From Serpula lacrymans var. lacrymans S7.9 (taxonomy: Eukaryota > Basidiomycota > Agaricomycetes > Boletales > Serpulaceae): a DNA stretch of 38,871 nt. The position numbers and the translations under genes were made by a program. The stretch's first letter is position 1. Each line of letters starts with the position of its first letter. This document shows positions 9,752 to 20,900 of the stretch, one piece after another. Under the pieces are notes generated by a model that did not search any database, was not told the origin of the DNA, and saw only the letters and a list, made by a program, of their open reading frames with translations. The stretch is from contig NW_006763299.1 of NCBI RefSeq assembly GCF_000218685.1, positions 1,938,655 to 1,977,525 of the forward strand, read 5' to 3'.

Positions 9752-10417
9752 CTATAATCCGCTCTGATCATCACAACAGCATCTGCCATGGAAAGAATCA
9801 AGAGTGATAACGAATGCAACATACAGGATAGATACGGAGTTCCCCGTCCTTGGACACGGCCATTATCGTGACCCGAAAATTCGCCACGATGCTATCTTGA
9901 GCGTCAACACACTAATGCATGCCACTTGCCATCGTCATCGTAGTCATGAGTACATGAGGATATACACATACTTGGAGGTCACTCCGCAAAATGGCTGATT
10001 TCATTGGCATCCATCGGTATTCTTTATTATCTGGTCCCTGAAACCAGTGCGTTTCGTCAAACGCTCCCTTCCTCCTCTCCAGCTGAGTGGTCCAGCCATC
10101 TTTATTTGTGACACTAAGGGTCTCTGGGGAATCATCACAGATGTATTCGGAATACTTGAATTCTGTAAACGTCTTTCGTATTCGGCAAACTGGAGGACCA
10201 TCTTTGCCTCCCGCACACAAGGCAAGTTCCCATCTTGAGACCGTCCGAACACCTTTTACATGATATCTGTAATATGACGATAAGTATATAGTATCTTGTC
10301 TCTGACAATGTCCTGAACTCACAATATCGTCGACCTATCTGCGGCCTTAACAAATCGATCGCCGCTGAAAAACCAGCCATCCCTGTAAATGTGGAAAGAC
10401 GTTGGTTCTTCGGACAT
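9752..10417 (-). CDS. DUF6593-like small protein, copy A
   Basis: Spliced model: exon 1 10417-10323, exon 2 10266-9972, exon 3 9911-9825, exon 4 9763-9752. This gives 162 aa with phases 2, 0, 0. Donors are GTGAG and GTATG, and acceptors CAG, TAG and CAG. The protein begins MSEEPTSFHIYRDGWFFSG, has a central DGWTTQLERRKGAFDE and FQGPDNKEYRW, and ends with a strand-like block MAVSKDGELRIYP. The order 'short N-terminal strand, then GPDxxEYRW, then LRIYP' matches the basidiomycete DUF6593 family as I know it. These are small cytosolic-looking proteins of unknown function. There is no signal peptide or membrane segment. It is the tandem partner of the gene at 11580-12229. The family name is from memory of motifs, and no search was run. 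Confidence 0.75.
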
Positions 10418-11579
10418 TGGAAACTGCTGCGAGTAGAGAAGCACAAGCAAGCCAGGCGATCACTATAGAATAAAGTACATCTTTGAGTTATGCCTATTAA
10501 AGCATTGTTTTGCGGTCGATGAGGGTAAGAACCTGTCTAAAATGGCGTTTAATATCCAGTGCGGGTTCCATAGGCCGATACTATAGTTAGATCGATGCAG
10601 CACAATACCGGGCAAGGCGCTGGAGAGTTTTACTTGGAAAGGTAAAATGAAAAGAACATTCAAGCGCTTTGGCCCTCTTGAAGACGACAACCAGCCAGAA
10701 AGATCCACTTCGAAGCTGGGATATAAATGTGCTTTCCAGAGCACGAGTTTGCCGCAGGATTACATGAGTGTTTCGGTTGCTATTAATTGCAGTATCTCAT
10801 ATCAGCTGGTGCCAGCGAAGATTTTTAATACGAAGCTCACTTGAAACTTTCGTTTTATATCAATTGCGGAATCTGAACTTTCCTTTTAAGCTCGATAGGT
10901 AAGTAAATTGTGGGACCGTTAGATTAGTCTTATAGAGATGATTTGGGAGCAGTGGATTTTCTCCTCATGGAATTTCGAAGGGTCCGCATTCAATGGACCT
11001 GCGGAGGTTTCTGAGGTAAGAGTTATGGTTTGCCAGTAGAATGGCGATTTGATTTAGCCTTTTTCTGTTGCGAAAGAATCCAGTCAAGATGGAAAGATAG
11101 CCAAGAAAACACTTGGATGGTTAAATCTAGTCGAGGGTGCTTCGGAAGATTCCATATGCTCCAACATTATACGTTAATATATAATATAGCATGCTTAACG
11201 TGGCTCCTGTGCAGGAAAATAAATAAATTGAAAGACTACTTATGACAGACAATGTTACGTGCTATACACAATCGTATAATGTTTGAGGCTTGACGGAATA
11301 CGTAAGAACATATTGACCGCATATCGCCGCAAGTTGAACGAAAGGGGCTCCGTGCACAACACTCCTAAACCTCATTGCTGTGGAGTCCGCATTGCTAGAG
11401 TAGTTGCGACAAGCAAATCAGACATAAATTGTCCGGCCTATATAAAGGGGGGGGGGAAGATGACGAATCAGTCCGACTGCAAGTCATGCAAGTATTAACA
11501 CCGTTGATAATAGTTTCGGTGTGGACAACAATGAAGTAAATCGAAGAGGGCAGGACCTCCGTCCTTCTCAATCCCCTTA
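10418..11579. other. Intergenic spacer between the two DUF6593-like genes
   Basis: 1.16 kb. Several short ORFs exist, but none has splice sites or motifs to support it. It must hold the promoter of copy A (just above 10417) and the 3' region of copy B. A TATATAAA followed by a run of ten G lies at 11439-11456 on the plus strand, without an obvious gene downstream. Confidence 0.5.
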
Positions 11580-12229
11580 CTATCTCACACAATCGCCGCT
11601 CTGGAACACCATAGACAAGTGCAGAACAGGGCACAGAACATACCGGATAGATGCGAAGCTCCCCATCTTTAGCTATAGCCATAGTGGTGACACGATAAGC
11701 TGCAATCATGTCATTGTGTGCATTAACGCACTTTAGTTTTGTTACTCAATCAACCATACTATGACTTTGAAGATGAAGACTTACCAACAGGTCATTCCTC
11801 CAGGACCACGAACTACGCCATTTCCATCGGTACTCGTTGTTATCAGGTCCTTTGAACCAATATGTCCCGTCAAAGTAACCTCGACGCCTCTCCAACCTTG
11901 TAGTCCAGCCATCAGACAGCATGGTGATAACAAAAGGCATGAGAGCCTCGTCGAATTGTATTCCACCATGCGTTTTGTGTATTCGACAAACACCAGGGCC
12001 TCTAACCCCTCCTGCGTGGAGCGTAAGGTCCCAGTAAGATGAGGTCCGAAAGCCATGTAAGAAATATCTGGAGTCTCCTCATTGGTCATGAGCAACGATT
12101 ACTGTAACACCCCAACATATAATTTTACACTCACAGAATCGTTGTTTTATCTGCGGATTTCACAATCCGGCTGTCGCTGAGTAACCAACCATGTCTATAG
12201 ACATGAACAGAAACAGGTTGCTCTGCCAT
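11580..12229 (-). CDS. DUF6593-like small protein, copy B
   Basis: Spliced model: exon 1 12229-12135, exon 2 12067-11785, exon 3 11730-11644, exon 4 11600-11580, giving 161 aa. Exon 1 (95 nt) and exon 3 (87 nt) have exactly the same length as in copy A, and intron phases (2, 0, 0) are identical. The protein begins MAEQPVSVHVYRHGWLLS and contains CRIHKTHGG, DGWTTRLERRRGYFDG and FKGPDNNEYRWK. It ends MAIAKDGELRIYP plus a short tail (SGDCVR). Compared with copy A, the middle of exon 2 (after CRIHK) has diverged most and is 4 codons shorter. Function is unknown. The pair is a clear local duplication. Confidence 0.75.
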
Positions 12230-13236
12230 GGTATTTCCTAGCAGCGAATAGTGTTCAGTCCCTATAGCGGCAATACAAGAGCTGAGCACGTTATTTGTCC
12301 GGTCATAGTTCCATTTTGCACTGAAAGCCCTTCGTACGGGAAAAAACGCTGCACCTTATACGCAACAATGCACCATGCACATGGCTACGTTTAACCCGCC
12401 TTTCCAAGGTACAGGGCGCAATCATGCTTCTAAATATACTTTCTTCTACGTTTGGGGATGTTATTGCCCCGGGATGGCCACAGATTCGCGGGAGAGACGA
12501 CCAGTGAGATGGCATTACGCAAAGGGGAGGGATTTTTGATTGATGCTGAACCGATGAGTCCACGACAGAGCTCACCAAAGAGAGCGGATATACATTCCCA
12601 TTATGGGATCATGTAGTTGATTTCAAACAGCCCGAGATGAATGGTTGACTGGACCAGACTTGTCCTACGACTCTGAGGATCGCTCCAAAGTCAAGTGGCG
12701 CCAGTTGTACTTCTGCGTGTATGCATACCTCTTGGGAGAACAACGACCCACATGCTCACTTCAGTACAAGAAACGATCGTTGCAACACTTGAAGAATATC
12801 GTGCAATGAAACGAAGCGTGCACACACTTTCGTGTATGTCTCCTGCTCACCAACAACCAAACATCTACGACAAGATCCATATTCGCTTATCGCGCACTAT
12901 TAGTAGAAACACATAGCTAGAAGGTGCTATCCCAGACTGTTTGCGCAGGAGGTGGTGGCGTGTTTACACTTCTGGTTTGTGGGTCCGAAGCCTTATTTCT
13001 CTGCCTGGGTTGGTGTTTCTGAATGAAGTCTAGGTTCAAGAACATGAGATATCCTTCTGGGCACGAAACTGATGACAGGAATATGGATGCGAAACAGAAC
13101 TAACTAGAAGAAAGTGACCGTGATGGCTGAAACCCTAACCTTAGGGCCGAGCCGGGTGAGGATGGGCAGAATCGGAGCTCGATAAATTCTAATCCCTCCA
13201 TTTACCTGGCAGACACCTGTCTTCAATCACCCGCGT
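12230..13236. other. Intergenic region, upstream of copy B and of ATP4
   Basis: About 1 kb with no gene that I can support. Short ORFs (for example 12578-12303 minus and 12695-12916 plus) lack motifs and splice support. The right end contains the ATP4 promoter, including the telo-box at 13130. Confidence 0.5.
13130..13146 (+). promoter_or_regulatory. Telo-box AAACCCTAA plus inverted TTAGGG upstream of ATP4
   Basis: AAACCCTAA (13130-13138) is followed at once by CC and TTAGGG (13141-13146), so two telomere-type hexamers face each other. It lies 99 bp before the ATP4 start codon. Telomere-repeat-binding factors (Tbf1 in budding yeast, Teb1 in fission yeast, TRB in plants) use such motifs in promoters of housekeeping genes. 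That it works so here is inference. Confidence 0.4.
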
Positions 13237-14259
13237 ATGGCGTCTAGGATCGTTGTAAACACTCTGAGGGCTTCAGGTATGACTTGTATCTTTCAAGAAA
13301 AATGTTTTAACGCTAATAGTTCAAACTCTTGTTGTCCTCTAGCCCGGCCACGAGCCCTCCCTACCGTTACTCGTGCGGTCAATGCGTGAGTTGCACTTTA
13401 GCTGCTCGCCTTATGACGAAGATATAATGTCCTATATCATATAGCCGTGCCATGAGCTCCTCGAATCCTCCGCCCTCCGAACGCGCCTCCGAAATTATCA
13501 ACAACTTGCCCTCTTCTCAGAATCTCGTCACGAAAACCGGGACGGTCATCCTGGGTACTGGTTTGCTTGCCACGGCCATTTCGCAAGAGCTCTACGTACT
13601 TAACGAGGAGACCGTTGTTGCCGCTGGAACTTTTATTCTTCTCGCGTTCCTTGCCAAGGCATGTGCTTGGTTTTTGACACTTGACGACTTGTGTACATTT
13701 ACTGATAGCTACTTTATTTATTCAGCTTATTCGAGAACCTTACAAGGAGTGGGCGGATGGACATATACAACGTATTTGGGGTGTGCTGGAGAGTTCTCGT
13801 GCAGAGCATACTCAAACCGTTAAGGACCGCATCAACTCCGTTGAGCAGATGAAAGACGTTGTATCTCTGACCGAGGGCCTCTTTGCTCTTTCCAAGGTAG
13901 GAATATTTGTGGATCAGGCCGTATAACGTTAATGACGATATCCGCATTCATAGGAGACGGCAAAGCTTGAATCTGAGGCATTCGTGCAACAGCAGAAGGT
14001 TGCTCTCGCATCTGAGGTCAAGGCAGTTCTGGATAGCTGGGTTAGGTTTGAACAGCAAGCTAAGGAAAGCGAGCAGACGGAGCTTGCCAAAAGCGTCATC
14101 GACAAAGTTCTAAGTAGCATCAAAGATGAGAAGACGCAGAAAGAAATTCTGGCTAATGCTGTTGCGGAAGTTGAGCGTAAGTGATACCACTGCATGTCAA
14201 GTGTGCTACTTTAAGCTAACATGAACTGTTCAGAATTGGTGAAAAACAAGGCGATCTAG
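13237..14259 (+). CDS. ATP4: Mitochondrial F1Fo ATP synthase subunit 4 (subunit b)
   Basis: Six exons: 13237-13276, 13343-13385, 13457-13658, 13726-13896, 13954-14176, 14234-14259. They encode 234 aa, close to the usual fungal length (about 240). Residues 1-28 (MASRIVVNTLRASARPR...) are basic and hydroxylated, as in a mitochondrial targeting sequence. Two hydrophobic helices follow (around TVILGTGLLATAISQELYV and ETVVAAGTFILLAFLAK), then a long charged helix (LIREPYKEWADGHIQRIW onward) that forms the peripheral stalk linking the membrane sector to F1. The third intron begins GC (AAG|GCATGT) and ends TTCAG, and it is the only splice that keeps the conserved AK-LIREPYKEW junction. The next gene starts 393 bp downstream on the same strand. 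The call is firm. Confidence 0.9.
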
Positions 14260-14652
14260 AGTCGCCGTCTGACCATGGCGGACTTAGATTATATCACTAT
14301 CTCCTTTTTTAAGTGAGAACGCCTTGTGAGGGGTGTTTCTTGCGCTCTACGTACTTGATAGATGTAGTACACCCCGCCTGAAGATATTTCATGTGCTCAC
14401 TGAATGTTGAGGATTGAATATTGAATATTGAAACTTAATCCAACCGTGACATATGAACAATCTGTGGACCTATTATGCACAACAACCGCAAACAGAAAGG
14501 GCCGTGACGACGCGCGAGCTGGAACGCGTGAAACGCCAGACTTGGGCATAAAAGTGCTTTGTGCACAGTCGCCTTGGCTTAAACTTGAAGCTTGATTTCT
14601 TGCACCGAAGACGGTTGAACCACTGGACTTTATCATTATCATCTAAGCAATC

Positions 14653-17558
14653 ATGGACTCGGATCTCATCAAACTGGTGAATACCCTCCAGGATACGTTC
14701 AGTAACCTTGGTGAGTGTCATTGTCACTGGGTGCTTATTTATCATCTCAGAATGTATCTCTTCGCCAGGTGGGGAACTGGACATGCCTCAGCTAGTCGTG
14801 GTAGGTAACAAACATAATACAGGGCAAGAGCCCATAAATTTACTATTAATGACTCGGTACTTAGGTCGGTAGCCAATCGGCAGGCAAATCCAGTGTCCTC
14901 GAGACGTTCGTGTTGTCATTTCCATTTTTGTGTTTCCACCCATTTACTATCTACTGGAACCAGTATTGTAGGACGAGATTTTTTGCCTCGCGGGCAAGGC
15001 ATCGTCACCCGTCGGCCACTAGTCTTGCAGCTCATCCATACACCAGTTCCAGAACCCTCTGCCGCATCCTCCGAATCTAGCTACAAGGAATGGGGCCAGT
15101 TTTTACATATTGATAAACGATTCACAGACTTCGATGAAATTCGTCGAGAGATCGAACAGGAAACTTTCCGAGTAGCTGGACAGAATAAAGGAGTAAGCAG
15201 ACTGCCAATATCCTTGAAAATATACAGCCCGGACGTGTTGGACTTGACCTTGGTTGATCTTCCAGGCTTGACAAAAGTGCGTGTGTAGTTATTCCTTGTT
15301 ACTTGTTCTTTTCTTCAGCTCCTATCTTTGTAGATCCCAGTAGGTGACCAGCCTAGCGATATCGAGCGGCAGATACGCAGCCTCGTGCTGGACTACATTT
15401 CGAAACCGAACAGGTAGGTTTCGTGATTCCTGTCCATTTCACTTTCCGTCATTGACGAGGTGCAGTGTGATATTGGCTGTTTCAGGGGCAAATGTAGACT
15501 TGGCGAACTCGGACGCACTGAAATTGGCCCGCTCAGTTGATGTTCAAGGACGACGGACAATCGGAGTCCTGACGAAGCTAGACTTGATGGATGCAGGGAC
15601 AAACGCACTGGATATCTTGACGGGGCGTGTGTACCCCCTCAAATTAGGATTCATAGGTGTTGTGAACCGGAGTCAGCAGGATATCAATGCCGAAAAGAGT
15701 ATGGGAGATGCCTTGGAGTCGGAGACAGAGTTCTTCCGCAACCATCCTGTTTACAGGAACATTGCACACAAGAACGGTACAAAGTATCTTGCGCGGACTC
15801 TCAATCAGGTAAAAGAAAATTGCGTTGAATTCAACTTTTATGAGCTAAAACGCCTTCCCTAGGTGTTGATGAACCACATACGTGATAAGCTCCCGGATAT
15901 GAAAGCACGATTAAACACGCTGATGGGGCAAACACAGCAAGAGCTGAACTCCTTCGGCGATGCGGCGGTGTTCGGAGACAAAAACCAACAAGGGGCTCTG
16001 ATACTGCGGCTGATGACTCAATTCGCTCGCGACTTTGTTTCTTCGATAGAGGGTACGAAAGTTGACATCTCGACGAAAGAACTGTCGGGAGGTGCACGCA
16101 TCTATTACATTTTCAATGACATATTTGGGCATGCCTTGGCCTCGATTGACTCTACACAGAATCTCGAAAATCAAGACATCCGGACTGCCATCAGAAACTC
16201 AACAGGCCCGCGGCCCAGTCTGTTTGTACCTGAAGCTGCATTTGACCTCCTTGTAAAGCCACAGATCAAGCTACTAGAGGCGCCCAGTCTACGGTGTGTA
16301 GAATTGGTATACGAAGAGCTGGTGAAGATATGCCATAATTGCACTAGCATGGTAAGTGGCTACTTCTATACAGTCATCTCCATTTGTAACGCTGTGGTCA
16401 GGAACTGGAGCGATTCCCTCGACTACATGCTCAACTCATTGAGGTAGTGTCAGAGTTGCTGCGCGAACGCCTTGGTCCGACTTCGGAGTATGCACAGAGC
16501 TTAATTGAGATTCAAGCAGCCTATATCAACACCAATCATCCCGCTTTCATATCGAGCTCCGCGGCTGCGGCTCAGGCTGCGAATTCTCCGCCTCCCAAAG
16601 CAATTGCTCCATCGCGAGTAAGTACCAATTCCCCAGGCTTCTACCAGTCATTGAGTATTTTTTAAAATAATCGCCCAATTAGCCCATTAGTGCAGAATCC
16701 GTCAATGGAGGTTCAGCGCATGAAGATGAGGAAGAGTCCTCAAATGAAGATAGCTCTGCAGTAAATGGTATCCCCGCTCGTGACGGGCGATCGGTGTCTT
16801 CCACCGTTCATGATCGTTCGAGGCCGAATGCCACACATGCGAGTACGCTGGGAAAACAGTCATCGAGGCAACACATTGCACAAGCTGCTCGTTACTCTTC
16901 CGGTCACACTCAGCAGCAGCTGGGTGCACCCGGCTCGTCCCCACATACAGCAAAGGAAACATTCTTGAATTACTTCTTTGGCCAAAATGGACCTGGGCCT
17001 GTCGCGGGTTCCAGCATGGACAGGTCGCAGCAACCGCCGGCGCCTATAGGACGAGATATGTCCAGTGCCGAAGCGTCTGCCCCCACGGGATTGATGGCCG
17101 GTAAGAGAAGCTTGAATGGAAACAACGCGGCCTACGACATGAAGAGCCTCGGTAAACACATAGAAGCCGTGAGTTCATTGTGAACACATGATACGGCATG
17201 CTCGCAACTAATGATGATGATGAACTGTCAGATTTCGTCTGAAGGAGGGCCGCAGTTGACAATGCGAGAAGAAATGGAAACGTCTCTGATCCGGTCTCTC
17301 ATCGCATCTTATTTCTCGATTGTGCGACAAAGCATCCAAGACCTCATCCCCAAAGCAATCATGCATTTCTTGGTGAACCACACGTCGCAACAGGTGCAAA
17401 ACCGATTGGTGGCATCGCTATATAAACCTGATTTGTTTCCAGACCTGCTTAACGAGGATGAGGCACTAGTTGCAGAGCGTACGAGGGTCAAGGCTTTGTT
17501 AGATGCATACAAGGAGGCATTCAAAGTTCTTTCCGAGGTCAGCCTCAAATCCACATAG
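14653..17558 (+). CDS. DNM1: Dynamin-related GTPase of mitochondrial/peroxisomal fission
   Basis: Ten exons (14653-14710, 14769-14800, 14865-14905, 14964-15276, 15334-15413, 15466-15808, 15863-16351, 16402-16617, 16683-17168, 17232-17558) encode 794 aa, similar to yeast Dnm1 (757). The GTPase domain shows the P-loop GSQSAGKSS (32-40), DLPG (142-145) and TKLD (211-214). Middle/stalk regions follow, then a variable Ser/Gln/Pro-rich segment (about 525-685), the B-insert, containing [11 protein letters not shown], which typifies Dnm1/Drp1 rather than Vps1. The C-terminal GTPase effector domain runs from [18 protein letters not shown] to the stop. It assembles on mitochondria and peroxisomes and constricts them. 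The intron inside the P-loop region has a weak donor (GTTCGT) but restores [12 protein letters not shown]. The 3' end converges with the BCS1-type gene, 368 bp apart. Confidence 0.93.
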
Positions 17559-17926
17559 AGAATACACATTCTATCTAGATAATACATACACCTCCCTCCA
17601 CTCATCTTCGCCATGGATCAGGTAAACTCGACCCCGTTGTTCTTTGTTAGTTGTTTGCACTATAGTGAATATAATGACCCTGTAATGACCTTTCGTCGAG
17701 CTTCCATTCCAGACCATTCTTACAGGGTAGACCACTGCCAATGAAGTCAAAACCAAATAAAGCCGGGATACGGCAATTGATCTAGTACGTACGAACAAAA
17801 ACACCATGTCGGAACAACAGGGACAGGGATAATCGATAACCAATTGCACGAGACAGTGACGAAACCCCGGAGAACTTGGAAACAAAACGTGAAGAGTCCT
17901 AACAAGAGAGCAATAACACCAACCCT
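17559..17926. other. Convergent 3' spacer between DNM1 and the BCS1-type gene
   Basis: 368 bp with no gene. It holds the 3' ends and polyadenylation signals of two convergent genes. I see no strong hairpin or repeat. Confidence 0.5.
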
Positions 17927-20900
17927 TTAAGAATCTTGAGCCGTCTGACCCTTGACAGACACCCATTTCTCCTTCACGGCCTCCTTAGCGGCGCCTTCAC
18001 GAACAACGTTCTCGTCAGCTGATTTGTCGTTTTCCTCCTCCGATGTAACGCTTTCTTCTGTATCGGCTTCGATACCCCCGCTACTGTCAGACTCGGAATT
18101 AGATGATGATTCACTTAAGGATGCCTGTACTCCTTCTGGGAGTACTGGCGTGTTTGCTCCACTGGAACTGTTACTGGAAACATCAAGCTTCAGGGCTGTC
18201 TCGGTACGTAGGGCTTTCTTAGCTTTCGCTCGGGCTTCCTTCCTATCGGCCCTCTAAAGAAAGCAGTTGATGAATGGGAAATCAGGTACGAACGCGATAA
18301 TCTCACTTCTTTAGCTTCCTTTTCTTCTTGCTTTAGATCGAAATGGTAAGAATCAGCTGTTCAATTAGCTCTGATTAGATTCAGTTGTTTACCTCTTTGG
18401 CGGCCTTTTCCTCCCTCTGCAATAGGCTATTAGTAATTGATCCAAAAAAAAAACATCAGACGAACTACCTCTTTGCGTTCCCTCTCTTCGGCCTAGGCAT
18501 AAAATTAGACTCGATATGTGGAACAAGAGCCATCGGCACATACCTCTTTCTTTTCCTTGGCTTCGCGCTAGTTCGCGATAGGTCAATGTAATGAATCATG
18601 CACGAAAGAAGGCGAACGCACCTCAGCCTTCTCTTTCTTGAGCTTCTCGCGTGTTTCACGCTCCTGGATTATCCTATAGCAAATGAGATAGAAGATGATG
18701 CAAATCGTGAGGGTAAAATTGAAATATACCATTCATCTACCTCTTCGACACACTCGCGTGGACGGGTCTTATTTTTAAGTAAGTAGCCTTGTAAGCTGGC
18801 GACCTATGGTACATACTTTAAACGGATCGTCATGCAGAATGAGGGAGACCACTCACACTGAGCTCATTCTCCGGAATCGCCTCTGCAAATCTCTTGGCGA
18901 GAGCAGATATTTCCTCTTCTGTCAACAAAGGAATAGCATGAGTGGGCGTTTTGCGTTTGGGCAGAGGCAAATTCTTCTGGGAAGCATCTACATCCTTGCC
19001 TTCTTTCTGGACAGACACCGACGGTAATGGAGTGGCGGGGGCCGAAGGTTTAGATGGGAAAAAACACTTGAATATTCCCTCGGCCTGCCACTTGGTGGCG
19101 TGCGTGAAGTTGACCCATACGTCCATGCGACCCGGCCTACTCAATGCAGGATCAAGTCGCTCGATATGGTTGGTTGTGGCGAAAAGTAAGCTGACAGTGA
19201 GAAAGATAAGACAAGTCAGTCAGTCAGGCGGAAGGAACAACAAAAGTCTCATCGTTGACGCACCGGCCTTCCGCCGCAGCGACACCATCGAGGCTGTTCA
19301 AAAGTCCGCTCAAACTCAAAGTCGAACCATCATTGGTCTCAGCTGGATTTGTGGTTGAACTGGCCGCAGTTGGGGCACCTGTTGACGATGAATCACGGCT
19401 GACGGAACGCGTGAAAGCAGCATCTAGATCTTCAAGAAGTAGTATACACCTTTTCAGAGTAGAGATAGGTTTAACGTTGGCCTCGAATCGTAGTACACGG
19501 ACTCACCTAGATGGTACATGACCCATCAACGTTGTTAATGTATTATCGCTCATGCTGAGTCAGTTTCTTAGTAAAAGTCGTCCAATTGCAGTTATATTTG
19601 GCCTTACCCCTTTGATGACAAACTGACGACATAGATGTCAAGACCAAGTTCACCGGCAAGTGAATGTATGAGTGACGTCTTGCCGCTATCATAAAGACTG
19701 TGAGTTTATCGCGTAGATAGGCTAATAATATGACAGACCTTCCAGGTACACCATGCAGGAGATATCCACGACGGAAGGGGATGCCTGTTCCTAGTTAGCA
19801 AAGAACGCAGCAATGCGTAGCGCGTACGAACCTCTTTCAGCATACCTTACAAAGTGTAGTCAGCATCGTGGAAGAAAAAGAGTAATTTGAAAACCTTACC
19901 AATCCTCCGAGCAGAGGAAGTCCTTGCAATCAGCCAGCAGCATATCCTTAACGCCGGGTTGGAGCACGATTGAGCTCATAGGACGCTTCTGCCGAGCTCC
20001 ATTCCAACGCCAACAACCATAAGTGCTGTGATCGAACTTAGTACGGCTGAAGAAAGGTTTGATGCAGTCTAGTAACTTACGTGTCAGCCATGAAGATATG
20101 TACGCGATGCTCGGCATCCTTTTCATACTCGCGTTTAGCTTCCAGAACAAGTTTTTTGAGAATGTCGTTATTGCGCGCTACCACGCTGAAACATCGTATC
20201 AATACCAGTCTATGGGTGATGAGATGTGTTTGTTACCTGATCTTGAGAGCGGCACCGTGCCCGTAATCAGGGTAACGTTTTGTCCGGGTTATCTACAGAG
20301 ATGTTAGAGTCCGAGGACATGAAGGCAAACTGTGTAAACGTACCCGAAGCCAATGACCACGGTAATATATTGTGTGAGTAGTGTCTACGTCACATCATTA
20401 GTCACAGTCACACATGCCGTAATGCGGTCACATACCTAAACTGGGCATAAACGCTACCTTGCGTTTCCTGCGGCCGTGGACAAGTGCGTCCGAGTCATCG
20501 TCCTCTTCCACATCGTCCTCTTCTTCCAGGTCGCCTGTCGTTGTCTGTGTTATGCCGCTACGGCCCACAGTCCGTGTCGTTATCTCAAACTCGCGACTGC
20601 GGCCCCATGCAGGTTGCTGTCCATTACTATGTAAGCCACATTGCTCCCAATGTCAAAATGGGCTACACAAACCTTGGAAAGCCAGTGCATGAGCCTGAGA
20701 ACGCAGATGAGGTTCAGAGTTATTCTGTTATTCTGAAGATAGGCCGAGAGTATATTTACCAGTCATATGGGTAATCTTCTTGGCTGAAATGTGCAGTCAA
20801 GAAGAACGCTATAATATTTTGGTTAATACCGTACCACCATTCAGAGCAAGCATCTCACAGTCCACGAAGCCATTCCAGGCGGAAACGGATGCTCTTCTGG

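Noticed and set aside
9556..9822. 88-codon minus-strand ORF downstream of DUF6593 copy A
   Set aside because: It overlaps the last intron and 3' region of copy A. The homologous region of copy B does not keep this frame.
11439..11456. TATATAAA followed by ten G as a promoter
   Set aside because: No gene on the plus strand starts downstream, and gene B reads the other way.
14893..15288. ORF starting MSSRRSCC inside DNM1
   Set aside because: Its first 23 codons are intron. The true exon starts at 14964 and joins at [13 protein letters not shown].
15831..16174. Minus-strand ORFs across DNM1
   Set aside because: Shadows of the conserved dynamin reading frame.
20459..20774. Plus-strand Ser/Pro-rich ORFs across the BCS1-type gene
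   Set aside because: Antisense shadows of the acidic-insert exon and its neighbours.
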